A DNA stretch of 64,000 nucleotides from Emticicia oligotrophica DSM 17448 (GTDB taxonomy: Bacteria; Bacteroidota; Bacteroidia; Cytophagales; Spirosomataceae). Below, in pieces: positions 36,522 through 45,869 of this stretch (the stretch's first letter is position 1; every line of letters begins with the position of its first letter). The stretch is from the NCBI RefSeq assembly GCF_000263195.1, contig NC_018748.1, forward strand, positions 4,588,001 through 4,652,000, given 5' to 3'. The notes beneath the pieces were generated by a model. The model saw only the letters and a list, made by a program, of their open reading frames with translations. It was not told the origin of the DNA and searched no databases. The position numbers and the translations under genes are program-made.

Positions 36522-38396
36522 ATGTGGCTACTGGTTATCTTCATATTAAATTTACTCCTTTCTTTTCGACTTTTTTTTGAAAAATCTTGGCGATTGAGCT
36601 TTGCTATCTCGCTTCAAGCCTTTGCATTACTCAGTTTTATTTATGTTGAAGTTTTAGGTTTTTTAAATTTAATAGGATATTCATCGGCGTTTATCTATTG
36701 GGGTGTACTTTGTCTTCTTACAATTATTTACAATTTTTCAAGAAGGGGTAATTTACCAAAATTTAACTTAAATCTCAATAATTTTTACAAAAACAAAATT
36801 GTCTTAGTAACCTTTTTTTTCTTCATCATTACATTTCTCTCTGGCGTATTTTACGCACCTAATACGATTGATTCTCTTGTTTATCATCTTACCAGAGTTG
36901 AGTTTTGGATTCAGCACAAAAATATCAACTATTTCGCAACTCAAACAGATAGAATGTTGTATCAACCTCCGTTGGCTGAATACATGATTTTACAATTTAG
37001 ATTATTGGCGGATGCAGATAATTTTAGTTTTATAATTCAATGGCTTTATGCTATTGGTGCTTGTGGAGTTGTGAGTCTACTTGTAAGTTTTGTTAGAAAT
37101 GATTTAAAAGTACAATATCTGGCATTTTTTATTGCTGGAAGCATTCCAATGTTGTTGCTGCAATCATCATCTACGCAAAATGATGTTGTTGTTTCGTTTT
37201 TTATTCTAATGACAATCTATTGGGTTTTTAATAATGTCAAATTGAATGACAATGCTTCAGCGTTATTAATAGGTATTTCAATTGGTGAATCAATTTTAAC
37301 CAAAGGAACTGCTTATATTTTTCTATTCCCAATTTGTTTGTACTGGGGTGTAGCCAAGTTAATGAAGATTTATAATAAAGAACTCGAATTTTGGTCCCAA
37401 ATGAGACTTTTTATCTTCATTTTTATGCCATTTTTGGTGATTTGCGGAACTTTCTACTTCCGTAATTATACTTTAGTAGGTTCTCCATTAGGTGTTTCTA
37501 AAGAACTTTTTTTTGTTTATAATAACCAAAGTCACGCTGTTGGAAGTATTTTTTCCTTAATTATTCGGAATATAAGCTTACACTTTTCTGTACCCGGTTT
37601 TCATTTTTTAGCTGAAAAAATAGTTGTTTTCATACATGAAAATTTACTGAATGTAAACGTTAATGATTCAGCAACTTCCTTTACTCCTTTCGATTTGCCG
37701 ATGTTTGGAATAACAGAAGATAATGCAGGGAATTTCCTTCATATACTTCTATTTATTCCAGCAATTCGCTACTCTTTTAAATCAAAAAACAGAAACCTCA
37801 TCGTATTAACATCGTTTGCAATTATTTCTTTCTTACTATTTTGTTTTCAGGTTAAATGGCAAATTTGGCATTCAAGACTCCACATTCCTATTTTTTTAAT
37901 AATGAGTGTGCCAATATCAATATGGCTAAAAGAGCAAAGATTTTCTAAGTATATTATTGCATTGATTGGGTTATCTAGTCTATTTTATTCTGTTTTTTGT
38001 TTTGCTCGACCAGTTATAAAATTGCCGCCAATTACATCAAAAGTTTATTTTACATCTCATAAAATTGACCACTTTTTCTATATGGAGCCTCATAAAGCAA
38101 AACAATATTGTGATGTAATAGAATATTTAAAAAGCCATAACATCAAAAGAATTGGGGTTAGGTCGGAGGAAAAATATGGAAATGATATTTTATATCCAAT
38201 TATGTTTGAATTGAGAAGTAAAGCTGTGTTTATTCCAATTCAAATGTCGAATCTTACGAAGGTTTTAGATAAAAATGAAGGAAATTTTGATGCTGTATTA
38301 TCTTTCACCATGAGTCCGAAGGATACACTTAAAGTGGATAAGAATTATCGAAAATTATCGGTCAATGCGGAAAATTTGTATATTTTTGTGCCCTAA
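36522..38396 (+). CDS. GT-C-fold membrane glycosyltransferase (ArnT/PMT-like candidate)
   Basis: A 624-residue polytopic inner-membrane protein with about 12 hydrophobic segments. After the first helices, NTIDSLVYHLTRVEFWIQ (about residues 113-130) has the acidic residue placed where GT39/ArnT-type enzymes bind metal or act as base. The last 100 residues are a periplasmic tail. A GT2 polyprenyl-phosphate glycosyltransferase begins 25 bases downstream. This pairing is typical: the GT2 makes the lipid-linked sugar and the GT-C transfers it outside. Acceptor and sugar are unknown. Confidence 0.75.
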   Translation: MWLLVIFILNLLLSFRLFFEKSWRLSFAISLQAFALLSFIYVEVLGFLNLIGYSSAFIYWGVLCLLTIIYNFSRRGNLPKFNLNLNNFYKNKIVLVTFFFFIITFLSGVFYAPNTIDSLVYHLTRVEFWIQHKNINYFATQTDRMLYQPPLAEYMILQFRLLADADNFSFIIQWLYAIGACGVVSLLVSFVRNDLKVQYLAFFIAGSIPMLLLQSSSTQNDVVVSFFILMTIYWVFNNVKLNDNASALLIGISIGESILTKGTAYIFLFPICLYWGVAKLMKIYNKELEFWSQMRLFIFIFMPFLVICGTFYFRNYTLVGSPLGVSKELFFVYNNQSHAVGSIFSLIIRNISLHFSVPGFHFLAEKIVVFIHENLLNVNVNDSATSFTPFDLPMFGITEDNAGNFLHILLFIPAIRYSFKSKNRNLIVLTSFAIISFLLFCFQVKWQIWHSRLHIPIFLIMSVPISIWLKEQRFSKYIIALIGLSSLFYSVFCFARPVIKLPPITSKVYFTSHKIDHFFYMEPHKAKQYCDVIEYLKSHNIKRIGVRSEEKYGNDILYPIMFELRSKAVFIPIQMSNLTKVLDKNEGNFDAVLSFTMSPKDTLKVDKNYRKLSVNAENLYIFVP

Positions 38397-38420
38397 TTTA
38401 CATATTACCTATCTAATAGA

Positions 38421-39134
38421 ATGTCCACCTTGAATAAGATATCTGTTATCATTCCTGCGTATAATGAAGCAAAAACCATTAGAAGTGTTTTAGAAAAAGT
38501 TTCAAGTGTAGAATTGATTGGAGGAATAAAAAAAGAAATAATTGTTGTAAACGATTGTTCGGTAGATAATACTGAAGCTGAAATTCTGAATTTTAAAACA
38601 AGTTCAGATGCAGAGATTATTTATCTCAAGCATGAATTTAATCAAGGAAAAGGTGCTGCATTACATACTGGAATTAAGCAGGCAAAGGGTGAATATTTAA
38701 TTGTTCAAGATGCTGATTTAGAGTATGACCCCAATGAGTTCAATATTTTATTGAAACCTGTGCTTGATGGCCATGCCGATATAGTATATGGTTCAAGATT
38801 TATGGGAGGTAATGCACACAGAATTTTGTTTTTCTGGCACACTATTGGAAATAAATTTTTGACTTTTCTATCGAATATGTTCAATAATTTGAACTTAACT
38901 GATATGGAAACGTGCTACAAATTATTTAATACCAAGATGCTCCAAAATCTAGATTTAAAGGAAAAAAGATTTGGTTTCGAACCTGAAGTGACTGCCAAAA
39001 TTGCCAAAATTAAGGGAATCAAAATTTATGAGGTTGGTATTTCTTATTATGGAAGAACCTACGAGGAAGGGAAAAAAATAAATTGGAAAGATGGTTTTAG
39101 AGCTTTATATTGTATTCTTAAATATGGTTTATAA
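38421..39134 (+). CDS. GT2 polyprenyl-phosphate glycosyltransferase (DPM1/GtrB-like)
   Basis: A 237-residue GT2 enzyme. It has the nucleotide-sugar-binding start [22 protein letters not shown], the metal-binding DADLEYDP (DxD type) and ETCYKLF, typical of dolichyl/polyprenyl-phosphate mannose or glucose synthases without C-terminal membrane helices. It probably charges undecaprenyl phosphate for the membrane transferase encoded just upstream. It ends at a strong bidirectional terminator. Confidence 0.85.
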   Translation: MSTLNKISVIIPAYNEAKTIRSVLEKVSSVELIGGIKKEIIVVNDCSVDNTEAEILNFKTSSDAEIIYLKHEFNQGKGAALHTGIKQAKGEYLIVQDADLEYDPNEFNILLKPVLDGHADIVYGSRFMGGNAHRILFFWHTIGNKFLTFLSNMFNNLNLTDMETCYKLFNTKMLQNLDLKEKRFGFEPEVTAKIAKIKGIKIYEVGISYYGRTYEEGKKINWKDGFRALYCILKYGL

Positions 39135-39138
39135 ATGA

Positions 39139-39167
39139 AAAGAGCGAGTATTACTCGCTCTTTTTTT
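39139..39167. terminator. Bidirectional intrinsic terminator
   Basis: AAAGAGCGAGTA and TACTCGCTCTTT-type arms pair around a TT centre, with an A-run on the left and a T-run on the right. It separates the GT2 gene from the convergent GH3-family gene and reaches its stop codon. Confidence 0.85.
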
Positions 39168-40716
39168 ATGAATAATTTTCTTTGATAAAATCTTGCCATT
39201 CATCAACTAATTTGCCTTTTAATACCCTTGGGAATTTGTGTTGACCGCCCACTTTCCCTTTTATCTTCATCCAATCATAAAAAGCTTGTTGAGGAAGTAC
39301 TTTAACAAATACATTTTTTAGACCATGTTTGCGTTCTACTGCATAATCATCGTTTAACTCACAAATTTTTTCATCTAAACGTTTACAAAAGTCTTCTTCA
39401 TCAACTGGCAGGTCAGAACCTACATACCATTGATGAGCAAACAATGGTGGATGTTTGATGCCAATAACGGTAAATTCTCTTACATCAATGCCTAAATCTT
39501 TTGAAACAAGTTCAAGAGCATGATTCATATTATCAACAGAAAGATGTTCGCCACATAAACTTAAAAAATGCTTAGTTCTGCCTGTTATTTTAATCTCCAT
39601 GCGTTGTTTATCGGTGAATTTGATTGTATCACCAATTAGATAACGCCAAGCACCCGAGCAAGTTGAAATAAGTAATGCGTAATCAATATCTTCTTCAACA
39701 TCAGTAACCATAATAGTTTCTGGGTTACTTACCAAGTTGCCATCTTCATCAAAGTTATTTTCATTAAAAGGAATGAATTCAAAAAACAAACCGTTATTTA
39801 AAACTAACTTTAAATTTCCGTCTGGTCTATCTTGATAAGCTAAGAAGCCCTCAGAAGCCATGTATGTTTCAATGTAAAGTACTGGTTTTCCAAAGAGTTT
39901 TTCTAAGCCTTGTTTGTATGGCTCTAATGAAACTCCACCCCAACCAAATGCAGTGAGGTTAGGCCATAATTCGTGTATGTTATTGAGATTATATCGCTTG
40001 ATTATTCGTTCTAATAAAATTGTATGCCACGCTGGCACACCAGCAATAAAGCCGATATCCCATTTGGGAGCATTAATTGTTATATCTTCAAGTTTATTTT
40101 CCCAATCTTTTAGAGCTGAAATTTTTTGCCCAGGTTTGTAAAAGTTTTGGAACCAAATAGGAATTGTTCCGGTGGTTATTCCACTTAAATCACCTTCATA
40201 ATGAGAATCAACTTCATTGAGTGCAGTACTACCGCCAAGCATTAAATAGCCTTTCTCAAATAAATCGGCCGGTAATTGTGTATAAAGGCCTAAAGATATA
40301 ATTTGATTAATACTTGTTCTTTGAATAGCCTTAATCATTTCTTTAGTTACTGGAATTGCCTTTGATGCAGCATCTGATGTGCCCGAACTTAAAGCAAAAT
40401 ATTTAACTTTTCCTGGCCAGCAGACATTTTTTTCTCCTAATCGAGCTTTATACCACCATTCATTATAGATTTTGGTGTAGTCATAAATAGGAACATTTTT
40501 TTTGAATTTTTCGTAATATTCCGTTCCGTTTTCAAAAATTGCCGAACTTAAAATTTCATCAAAATTATATGCCTCTCCAAATTGCGTATAACGAGCTTTT
40601 GATAGAAGTTTTGTAAGTGCCTTTTTCTGCCACTTAGCAGGTTTTATTTTTCGAATTTGTTGAATCGTGCTTGTTAACTTAATACTACTCTTTAGTAGAC
40701 GTCCTAATACTGCCAT
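39166..40716 (-). CDS. GH3 auxin-responsive-promoter family protein
   Basis: A 516-residue member of the GH3 family of ANL-type acyl-adenylating enzymes, known from plant auxin conjugation and widespread in Bacteroidota with unknown roles. Seen: FALSSGTSDAASKAIPVT (the ATP/phosphate loop), GGVSLEPYKQG, YMASEGFLAYQ and YLIGDTIKF, followed by a C-terminal domain with ITGRTKHFLS. Adenylation of a carboxylate and transfer to an amine or thiol is likely; substrates are unknown. Cytoplasmic, no signal peptide, standing alone. Confidence 0.85.
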   Translation of the reverse strand: MAVLGRLLKSSIKLTSTIQQIRKIKPAKWQKKALTKLLSKARYTQFGEAYNFDEILSSAIFENGTEYYEKFKKNVPIYDYTKIYNEWWYKARLGEKNVCWPGKVKYFALSSGTSDAASKAIPVTKEMIKAIQRTSINQIISLGLYTQLPADLFEKGYLMLGGSTALNEVDSHYEGDLSGITTGTIPIWFQNFYKPGQKISALKDWENKLEDITINAPKWDIGFIAGVPAWHTILLERIIKRYNLNNIHELWPNLTAFGWGGVSLEPYKQGLEKLFGKPVLYIETYMASEGFLAYQDRPDGNLKLVLNNGLFFEFIPFNENNFDEDGNLVSNPETIMVTDVEEDIDYALLISTCSGAWRYLIGDTIKFTDKQRMEIKITGRTKHFLSLCGEHLSVDNMNHALELVSKDLGIDVREFTVIGIKHPPLFAHQWYVGSDLPVDEEDFCKRLDEKICELNDDYAVERKHGLKNVFVKVLPQQAFYDWMKIKGKVGGQHKFPRVLKGKLVDEWQDFIKENYS

Positions 40717-40808
40717 ATTGTTTTCCTTTAATTTTTTAGTAATTAACGGGTGTTCATTTCAAAAATAATAGTTTGTTATGAAAAAGTTGTGATAGTTGAC
40801 TGTTATTC

Positions 40809-41576
40809 TTACAATTTCCAACGTTTAAGGTTTTTCATTGCATGATAAGCAGTCATATCATAATGTACTGGTACAACTGATACATAGTTATTATTTAAGG
40901 CAAAAATGTCAGTATCTGAAGCCTCTGGTTCTCGATTTACAAAATCGCCACCCATCCAGAAATAGGGTCTTCCATGAGGGTCTTTTCTTGCATCAAATTC
41001 TTCATGCCAATAGCCATTGGTTTGACGACATATTTTTATACCCTTAATAGGTTTATCTGAAAATGCTGGAAAATTGACATTTAATGCAACATTTGAGGGG
41101 AACTCATTCGCCAATGCCTTTTCTACAATTTTTTTAATCCATTTTTTCACATGTGAAAATTCGGCATCATATTTAAAATCATCCAAAGAAAAGCCGATGG
41201 ATGGAATTCCTTCAATTGCTCCTTCTACAGCAGCCGACATAGTTCCTGAGTAAATTACAGAAATTGAAGAGTTTAAGCCATGATTTATGCCACTTACGAC
41301 TAAATCAATTTTCCTTTCTCTCAAGAAATGGTGTTTTGCCAACTTCACACAGTCAGCTGGAGTACCAGAACACTCGTAAGCTTCTATATTTTTAAAAATT
41401 TTATTTTTTTTAACATGAATTGTACTATCCACAGTAATGGCATGCCCCATTCCAGAATTTGGACTATCTGGTGCCACAACGAAAACATCACCAATTTTTT
41501 TTACTACTTCAATCAATACTGAAATTCCTTTTGAAGTAATACCGTCATCATTGGTAACTAAGATAAGTGGTCGCAT
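40809..41576 (-). CDS. surE: 5'/3'-nucleotidase SurE
   Basis: A 255-residue SurE, a metal-dependent survival-associated nucleotidase. The N-terminal ILVTNDDGITSKGI includes the metal-binding DD pair; DSPNSGMGHAIT, GTPADCVKL and SGINHGLNSS with YSGTMSAA are the remaining family motifs. Length is normal. It is divergent from an acetyltransferase gene. A minus-strand TAATTTTG (41643-41650) in the gap could be its -7 element. Confidence 0.95.
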   Translation of the reverse strand: MRPLILVTNDDGITSKGISVLIEVVKKIGDVFVVAPDSPNSGMGHAITVDSTIHVKKNKIFKNIEAYECSGTPADCVKLAKHHFLRERKIDLVVSGINHGLNSSISVIYSGTMSAAVEGAIEGIPSIGFSLDDFKYDAEFSHVKKWIKKIVEKALANEFPSNVALNVNFPAFSDKPIKGIKICRQTNGYWHEEFDARKDPHGRPYFWMGGDFVNREPEASDTDIFALNNNYVSVVPVHYDMTAYHAMKNLKRWKL

Positions 41577-41665
41577 ATATTTAATTGATGATTTTTAGAA
41601 TGTGTAATTATTGGATATTCTTTCTACTATTTTATTATATTGCAAAATTATAAATAAAGCATTTT

Positions 41666-42166
41666 ATGGGAATTATATATCAGATTGCAACCCACAAAGA
41701 TATTAAAGTGATTCGAGAAATTGCTAATAAAACTTGGTTTGTTACTTATGAGCCAATTTTAGGAAAAGAACAGCCTAAATACATGTTTGATGAAATTTAC
41801 TCTGAAAGTGCTTTACTAGAGCAAATGCAAGAAGGTCAAACTTTTATTTTACAATATTTATACAACGAAGTTTTAGCTTTCGCTTCTTACTCTTTGAAAA
41901 GTTATGAAAAGGAATTGACCTATAAATTAAATAAATTGTACTTAGACCCTTCTTTTCAGGGTGGAGGATATGGCAAAAAGCTTATCTCTGAAGTTGAAAA
42001 ACATGTCAAGGCTTTAGGAGCTAAAAACTTAGACTTAAATGTCAATCGACATAATAAAGCCATTGATTTTTATAAAAAAAACGGTTTTACTATCATTGAG
42101 GAAGTAGATATTCCGTTTGGACCTTATTTCATGAATGATTTTATTATGAGAAAAGTATTAGTGTAA
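41666..42166 (+). CDS. GNAT N-acetyltransferase
   Basis: A 166-residue GCN5-related acetyltransferase. The acetyl-CoA-binding stretch is LYLDPSFQGGGYGKKL, followed by LDLNVNRHNKAIDFYKKNGF, the usual beta5-alpha4 region. Early WFVTYEPILGKEQ resembles the subgroup annotated as protein or amine acetylases. Acceptor unknown. It converges with murI at a distance of only ten bases, with no obvious hairpin between. Confidence 0.85.
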   Translation: MGIIYQIATHKDIKVIREIANKTWFVTYEPILGKEQPKYMFDEIYSESALLEQMQEGQTFILQYLYNEVLAFASYSLKSYEKELTYKLNKLYLDPSFQGGGYGKKLISEVEKHVKALGAKNLDLNVNRHNKAIDFYKKNGFTIIEEVDIPFGPYFMNDFIMRKVLV

Positions 42167-42176
42167 GAGCTTTGAA

Positions 42177-42959
42177 TCATGTAAGTTTCTCAATTTTTTC
42201 CATGTAACGCTCAAATCTTTGAATATTTTGGGTAGGCTTGCCCGATTCAATGAACACAATTTGTGGAGTTTGGCTTCTTTTTGATTCTAATAAATGTAGT
42301 TTATTAAGTATATTTTTCAAATGGCGAGCTGTACCTTCATTTCCATCAAAAATACTTAATTGTGGAGCTAATTTGTAGAATATCGGTTCAAAATATGTAA
42401 AATGAGTACAACCTAAAACAATCGAACCAAATTTCTGAATATCAATCTGTTTAAGTGTTTCAAGAATGTAGTTTTCGGCATCAATACCAAAATCTTCTTT
42501 TTCAGCTAACCTTACGAGTTCTGGTAAAGCCATTCTTTCTACGATATTATTGGCGTCAAGCGAATCAAGCAACCGTTGGAATCTTGCTGAACGTAAAGTT
42601 ATGGGAGTAGCACAAACCAAAATATGTTTACGCTTACCATCAAGTTCTCTTGTATCATTATCAATAGCAACCTTGACAGCTGGTTGGATGGCTATAATCG
42701 GAATACTTAGTCGAGTTCTAAGGTCTTCTACACAAACATTGGTTGCAGTATTACAAGCTAGCACTATTGCTTTGACACCAATTTCTAAGAAGTAGTTTAC
42801 GGCTTTATCAACGTATTCTTTAATTTGTTCTTCCGTTTTAGTGCTGTACGGAACGTTTTCAGTATCGGCATAATAACAGTATTGCTCGTTTGGTAACTGC
42901 CGAATAATTTCGTGCAGTAATGTCAGACCACCAATACCAGAGTCAAAAACACCAATCAT
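42177..42959 (-). CDS. murI: Glutamate racemase
   Basis: A 260-residue cofactor-independent racemase that supplies D-glutamate for peptidoglycan. Both catalytic cysteines are visible: VLACNTATNV (about residue 73) and LGCTHFTYF (about residue 183). The N-terminal GVFDSGIGGLTLL and the PYSTKTEEQI segment complete the family pattern. It begins 22 bases after the dnaB stop and is probably on the same minus-strand transcript. Confidence 0.95.
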   Translation of the reverse strand: MIGVFDSGIGGLTLLHEIIRQLPNEQYCYYADTENVPYSTKTEEQIKEYVDKAVNYFLEIGVKAIVLACNTATNVCVEDLRTRLSIPIIAIQPAVKVAIDNDTRELDGKRKHILVCATPITLRSARFQRLLDSLDANNIVERMALPELVRLAEKEDFGIDAENYILETLKQIDIQKFGSIVLGCTHFTYFEPIFYKLAPQLSIFDGNEGTARHLKNILNKLHLLESKRSQTPQIVFIESGKPTQNIQRFERYMEKIEKLT

Positions 42960-42981
42960 GTATCTTTTAAAGAATGTTTAA

Positions 42982-44604
42982 TTAGAATGGGAAATCGCTT
43001 TCTGCATCTAAATTTCTAGGTTGATTAGCCTTACTTCCAAGCGTAACAGTATTACCAAAACCTGTTTTAGGAGTAGAGGCACTTTCAAAATTTTCAAGTG
43101 AATTTGTTGTATTAATAGGTTTTGGAATATTAAATTCAGCAAAGCCATCTTGACCGGGAATTGGACTGTAAAAGCCATCTAAATCAGTAAATTTAGTGTA
43201 TTTGCCAATAAATTTCAGCTTTACAGTATCTACATCACCACTTCTATTTTTAGCAATAATTACTTCTCCAACCCCCTCGGTAGAATTTCCTTGTTCATCT
43301 TGAGTTATCTTATAATACTCAGGGCGATAAAGGAACATTACCATATCAGCATCTTGTTCAATCGAACCAGATTCACGTAAATCAGAAAGTTGAGGTCGTT
43401 TGTCTCCACCACGTGTTTCTACCGCACGACTCAACTGCGAAAGTGCAATAACTGGAACATTAATTTCTTTGGCAAGGTTTTTCATTGCTCGGGAAATAGC
43501 GGCAATTTCTTGTTCACGATTTCCTTTACTACCACCACCAGTTTCAGCAGTCATTAGCTGTAAGTAGTCGATAATCACCAATCCAATATCATATTGAGCC
43601 TTTAATCTGCGGCATTTTGCTCGCATCTCCATAATTGAAAGGGCAGGAGTATCATCAATATAAATTGGTGCTGTCGATAAATTTTTTATCTTTTGATGGA
43701 GTTGAACCCACTCATGATTTTCAAGTTTTCCTTTGCGGAGTTTATTACTATCAATTTCAGCTTCTGCAGAAATTAAACGAAGCATTAATTGAGTTGCCGA
43801 CATTTCCAATGAAAATAAAGCAACTGGAACTCCCCATTCTACGGCTGCATTTCGCATGGCAGAAACTACAAATGCTGTTTTTCCCATAGCCGGACGTGCC
43901 GCAATAATCACTAATTCTGTATTTTGCCAACCACTTGTAATTCTATCTAGTGCAGTAAAACCACTTGCAACACCCGTTAGCCCATCTTTATTGTTTTTCT
44001 TTTTTTCTAACTCCTCAATCGTAGCACGCATAATGGTGCTTGCATCTGCATAATTTTTGCGAATATTACGCTCAGAAATTTCAAAGAAGTTTTGTTCTAC
44101 TTTGTCTAATAAAGTAAATACGTCAGTGGTATCTTCGTAAGCATCTTTGAGCATTTCACCCGCTATTTTTATCATATCTCGCTTAATTGCCGATTGGGTT
44201 ATGATACGAGCATGATATTCAATATTAGCAGCTGAATTTACTTTATTGGTTAACTTTACCAAATAGGCTGCACCTCCCACAAATTCTAACTCACCTGTAC
44301 TTCTCAATTGAGTAGTAACAGTGAGCATATCTATAGGCTCAGATTTGCCAAATAATTGAAGAATGGCATTATAAATTCTTTGGTGAGACTCTTTATAAAA
44401 GCTGGCTGGCTGAAGAATATCAACTACTGCAGTGAGGGCATCTTTTTCAATCATCAATGCACCCAATACTGCTTCTTCAAGCTCAACTGCTTGTGGAGGC
44501 AACTTGCCAGTTTCTGTACGCATATTCTCTAGGAAGAGATTTTTTCCAAAGCCTCTTTGTTGGTTTACACCAGCAGATGTATTATTTTGATAACTTCTTT
44601 CCAT
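42982..44604 (-). CDS. dnaB: Replicative DNA helicase DnaB
   Basis: A 540-residue hexameric helicase. The N-terminal primase-interacting domain (PPQAVELEEAVLGAL, about residues 36-135) is followed by the RecA-like ATPase with Walker A in AARPAMGKTAF, Walker B region GLVIIDYLQLM and LSQLSRAVE (motif H3/H4). SDLRESGSIEQDADMVMFLYR is the conserved DNA-binding/arginine-finger region. No intein interrupts the motifs. The C-terminal tail after about residue 480 is poorly conserved. It is upstream of murI and divergent from phoH. Confidence 0.97.
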   Translation of the reverse strand: MERSYQNNTSAGVNQQRGFGKNLFLENMRTETGKLPPQAVELEEAVLGALMIEKDALTAVVDILQPASFYKESHQRIYNAILQLFGKSEPIDMLTVTTQLRSTGELEFVGGAAYLVKLTNKVNSAANIEYHARIITQSAIKRDMIKIAGEMLKDAYEDTTDVFTLLDKVEQNFFEISERNIRKNYADASTIMRATIEELEKKKNNKDGLTGVASGFTALDRITSGWQNTELVIIAARPAMGKTAFVVSAMRNAAVEWGVPVALFSLEMSATQLMLRLISAEAEIDSNKLRKGKLENHEWVQLHQKIKNLSTAPIYIDDTPALSIMEMRAKCRRLKAQYDIGLVIIDYLQLMTAETGGGSKGNREQEIAAISRAMKNLAKEINVPVIALSQLSRAVETRGGDKRPQLSDLRESGSIEQDADMVMFLYRPEYYKITQDEQGNSTEGVGEVIIAKNRSGDVDTVKLKFIGKYTKFTDLDGFYSPIPGQDGFAEFNIPKPINTTNSLENFESASTPKTGFGNTVTLGSKANQPRNLDAESDFPF

Positions 44605-44846
44605 AATATTATTACAATGTTAAGAAGAAAAATATTGTATTAAAAGTGTTATCCTTTCTTTTTATTAATAATGAAATTTGTAATTTATTGATTATCAATA
44701 TCGTTGTATTCTTTACAAGATTTTTTTGTGGAAAAATAAACAAATTTGTGAATAATTTTTGAACTTTGAGAAACATTGATGTATTAAAATTGCTTTTTTG
44801 AGTATAAATTTAATAATTAAACTATAAACAAAACTTATTTTTAGAA

Positions 44847-45797
44847 TTGACTGATAAAGTATTCACACTCGAAGAAGAGATTTCACTAACTGATTTTCTC
44901 GGAGTAGAAAACAGTAACATCAAAGAGGTGGCAGGGGCTTTTCCATTAAGTAAAATTATATCACGTGGAAATCAGATTTTGATAAAAGGAAATATTGAAG
45001 AAATTAATCGTATTTCAGATGTTATTGAGTCTATGATTGAACATCTTCAAAAATATGGCAGGCTTTCAGTAGAACAAGTGAAAAGCTATATTAGAGAAGA
45101 CGCCGAAGCAGCTACTCATGAAACACCCGATGATGAATTAATATTGGTCGGTACCAAAGGAAATGCGATTAGAGCGAAAACTGCAAATCAGAAAAAAATG
45201 GTTGAAGCAGGGAAAAACTTTGATATCGTGTTCGCAACTGGTCCTGCAGGTACGGGAAAAACTTATACCGCAGTAGCGTTGGCAGTTAAAGCCTTAAAAG
45301 AAAAACAAGTAAAGAAAATAATTATTACCCGACCAGCGGTTGAAGCTGGTGAAAACTTAGGTTTTTTGCCAGGTGATTTAAAAGAAAAAATTGACCCCTA
45401 CTTGAGGCCTATCTATGATGCACTTGAGGATATGATTCAATCGGAAAAATTAAAGTTTTACATTGAAAACAGAACGATTGAAATTGCTCCTTTGGCATAC
45501 ATGCGTGGTCGTACGCTAAATAATGCCTTTATTTTGCTTGATGAGGCCCAAAATACTACGCCCATGCAAATTAAAATGTTTTTAACTCGTATGGGGCCGC
45601 TTTCAAAGGCAATCATTACCGGTGATAAAACGCAAATAGACCTTCCTTCAAAACAGAAATCGGGCTTAGCTGATGCCCTCTATATTTTGAAAGATGTGAA
45701 AGGAATAGGATTTATTGAACTTGACGACCGTGATGTTGTACGTCATAGGTTAGTTCGTGATATTTTAAAAGCTTACGAAAAAGCAGAGGAAAATTAA
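44847..45797 (+). CDS. PhoH-family ATPase
   Basis: A 316-residue PhoH-like protein. An N-terminal KH-type region (about residues 25-70) precedes the ATPase: Walker A GPAGTGKT at residues 132-139, Walker B LLDEAQNTTP, and ITGDKTQIDLP. It probably acts on RNA, as PhoH/YbeZ does with YbeY in ribosome maturation. The start is a TTG at 44847; the next in-frame ATG is about 60 codons in and would remove the KH region, so the TTG is preferred. Divergent from dnaB. Confidence 0.9.
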   Translation: MTDKVFTLEEEISLTDFLGVENSNIKEVAGAFPLSKIISRGNQILIKGNIEEINRISDVIESMIEHLQKYGRLSVEQVKSYIREDAEAATHETPDDELILVGTKGNAIRAKTANQKKMVEAGKNFDIVFATGPAGTGKTYTAVALAVKALKEKQVKKIIITRPAVEAGENLGFLPGDLKEKIDPYLRPIYDALEDMIQSEKLKFYIENRTIEIAPLAYMRGRTLNNAFILLDEAQNTTPMQIKMFLTRMGPLSKAIITGDKTQIDLPSKQKSGLADALYILKDVKGIGFIELDDRDVVRHRLVRDILKAYEKAEEN

Positions 45798-45869
45798 ATT
45801 TATATATTAATGATTAGATATTAGTAATATATTGCAACTCTAAAACTGTTCAACTACGTCTTTAACTGC

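Noticed and set aside
42982-44604. Possible intein in dnaB
   Set aside because: All helicase motifs follow one another at normal spacing and the length is normal apart from a variable C-terminal tail.
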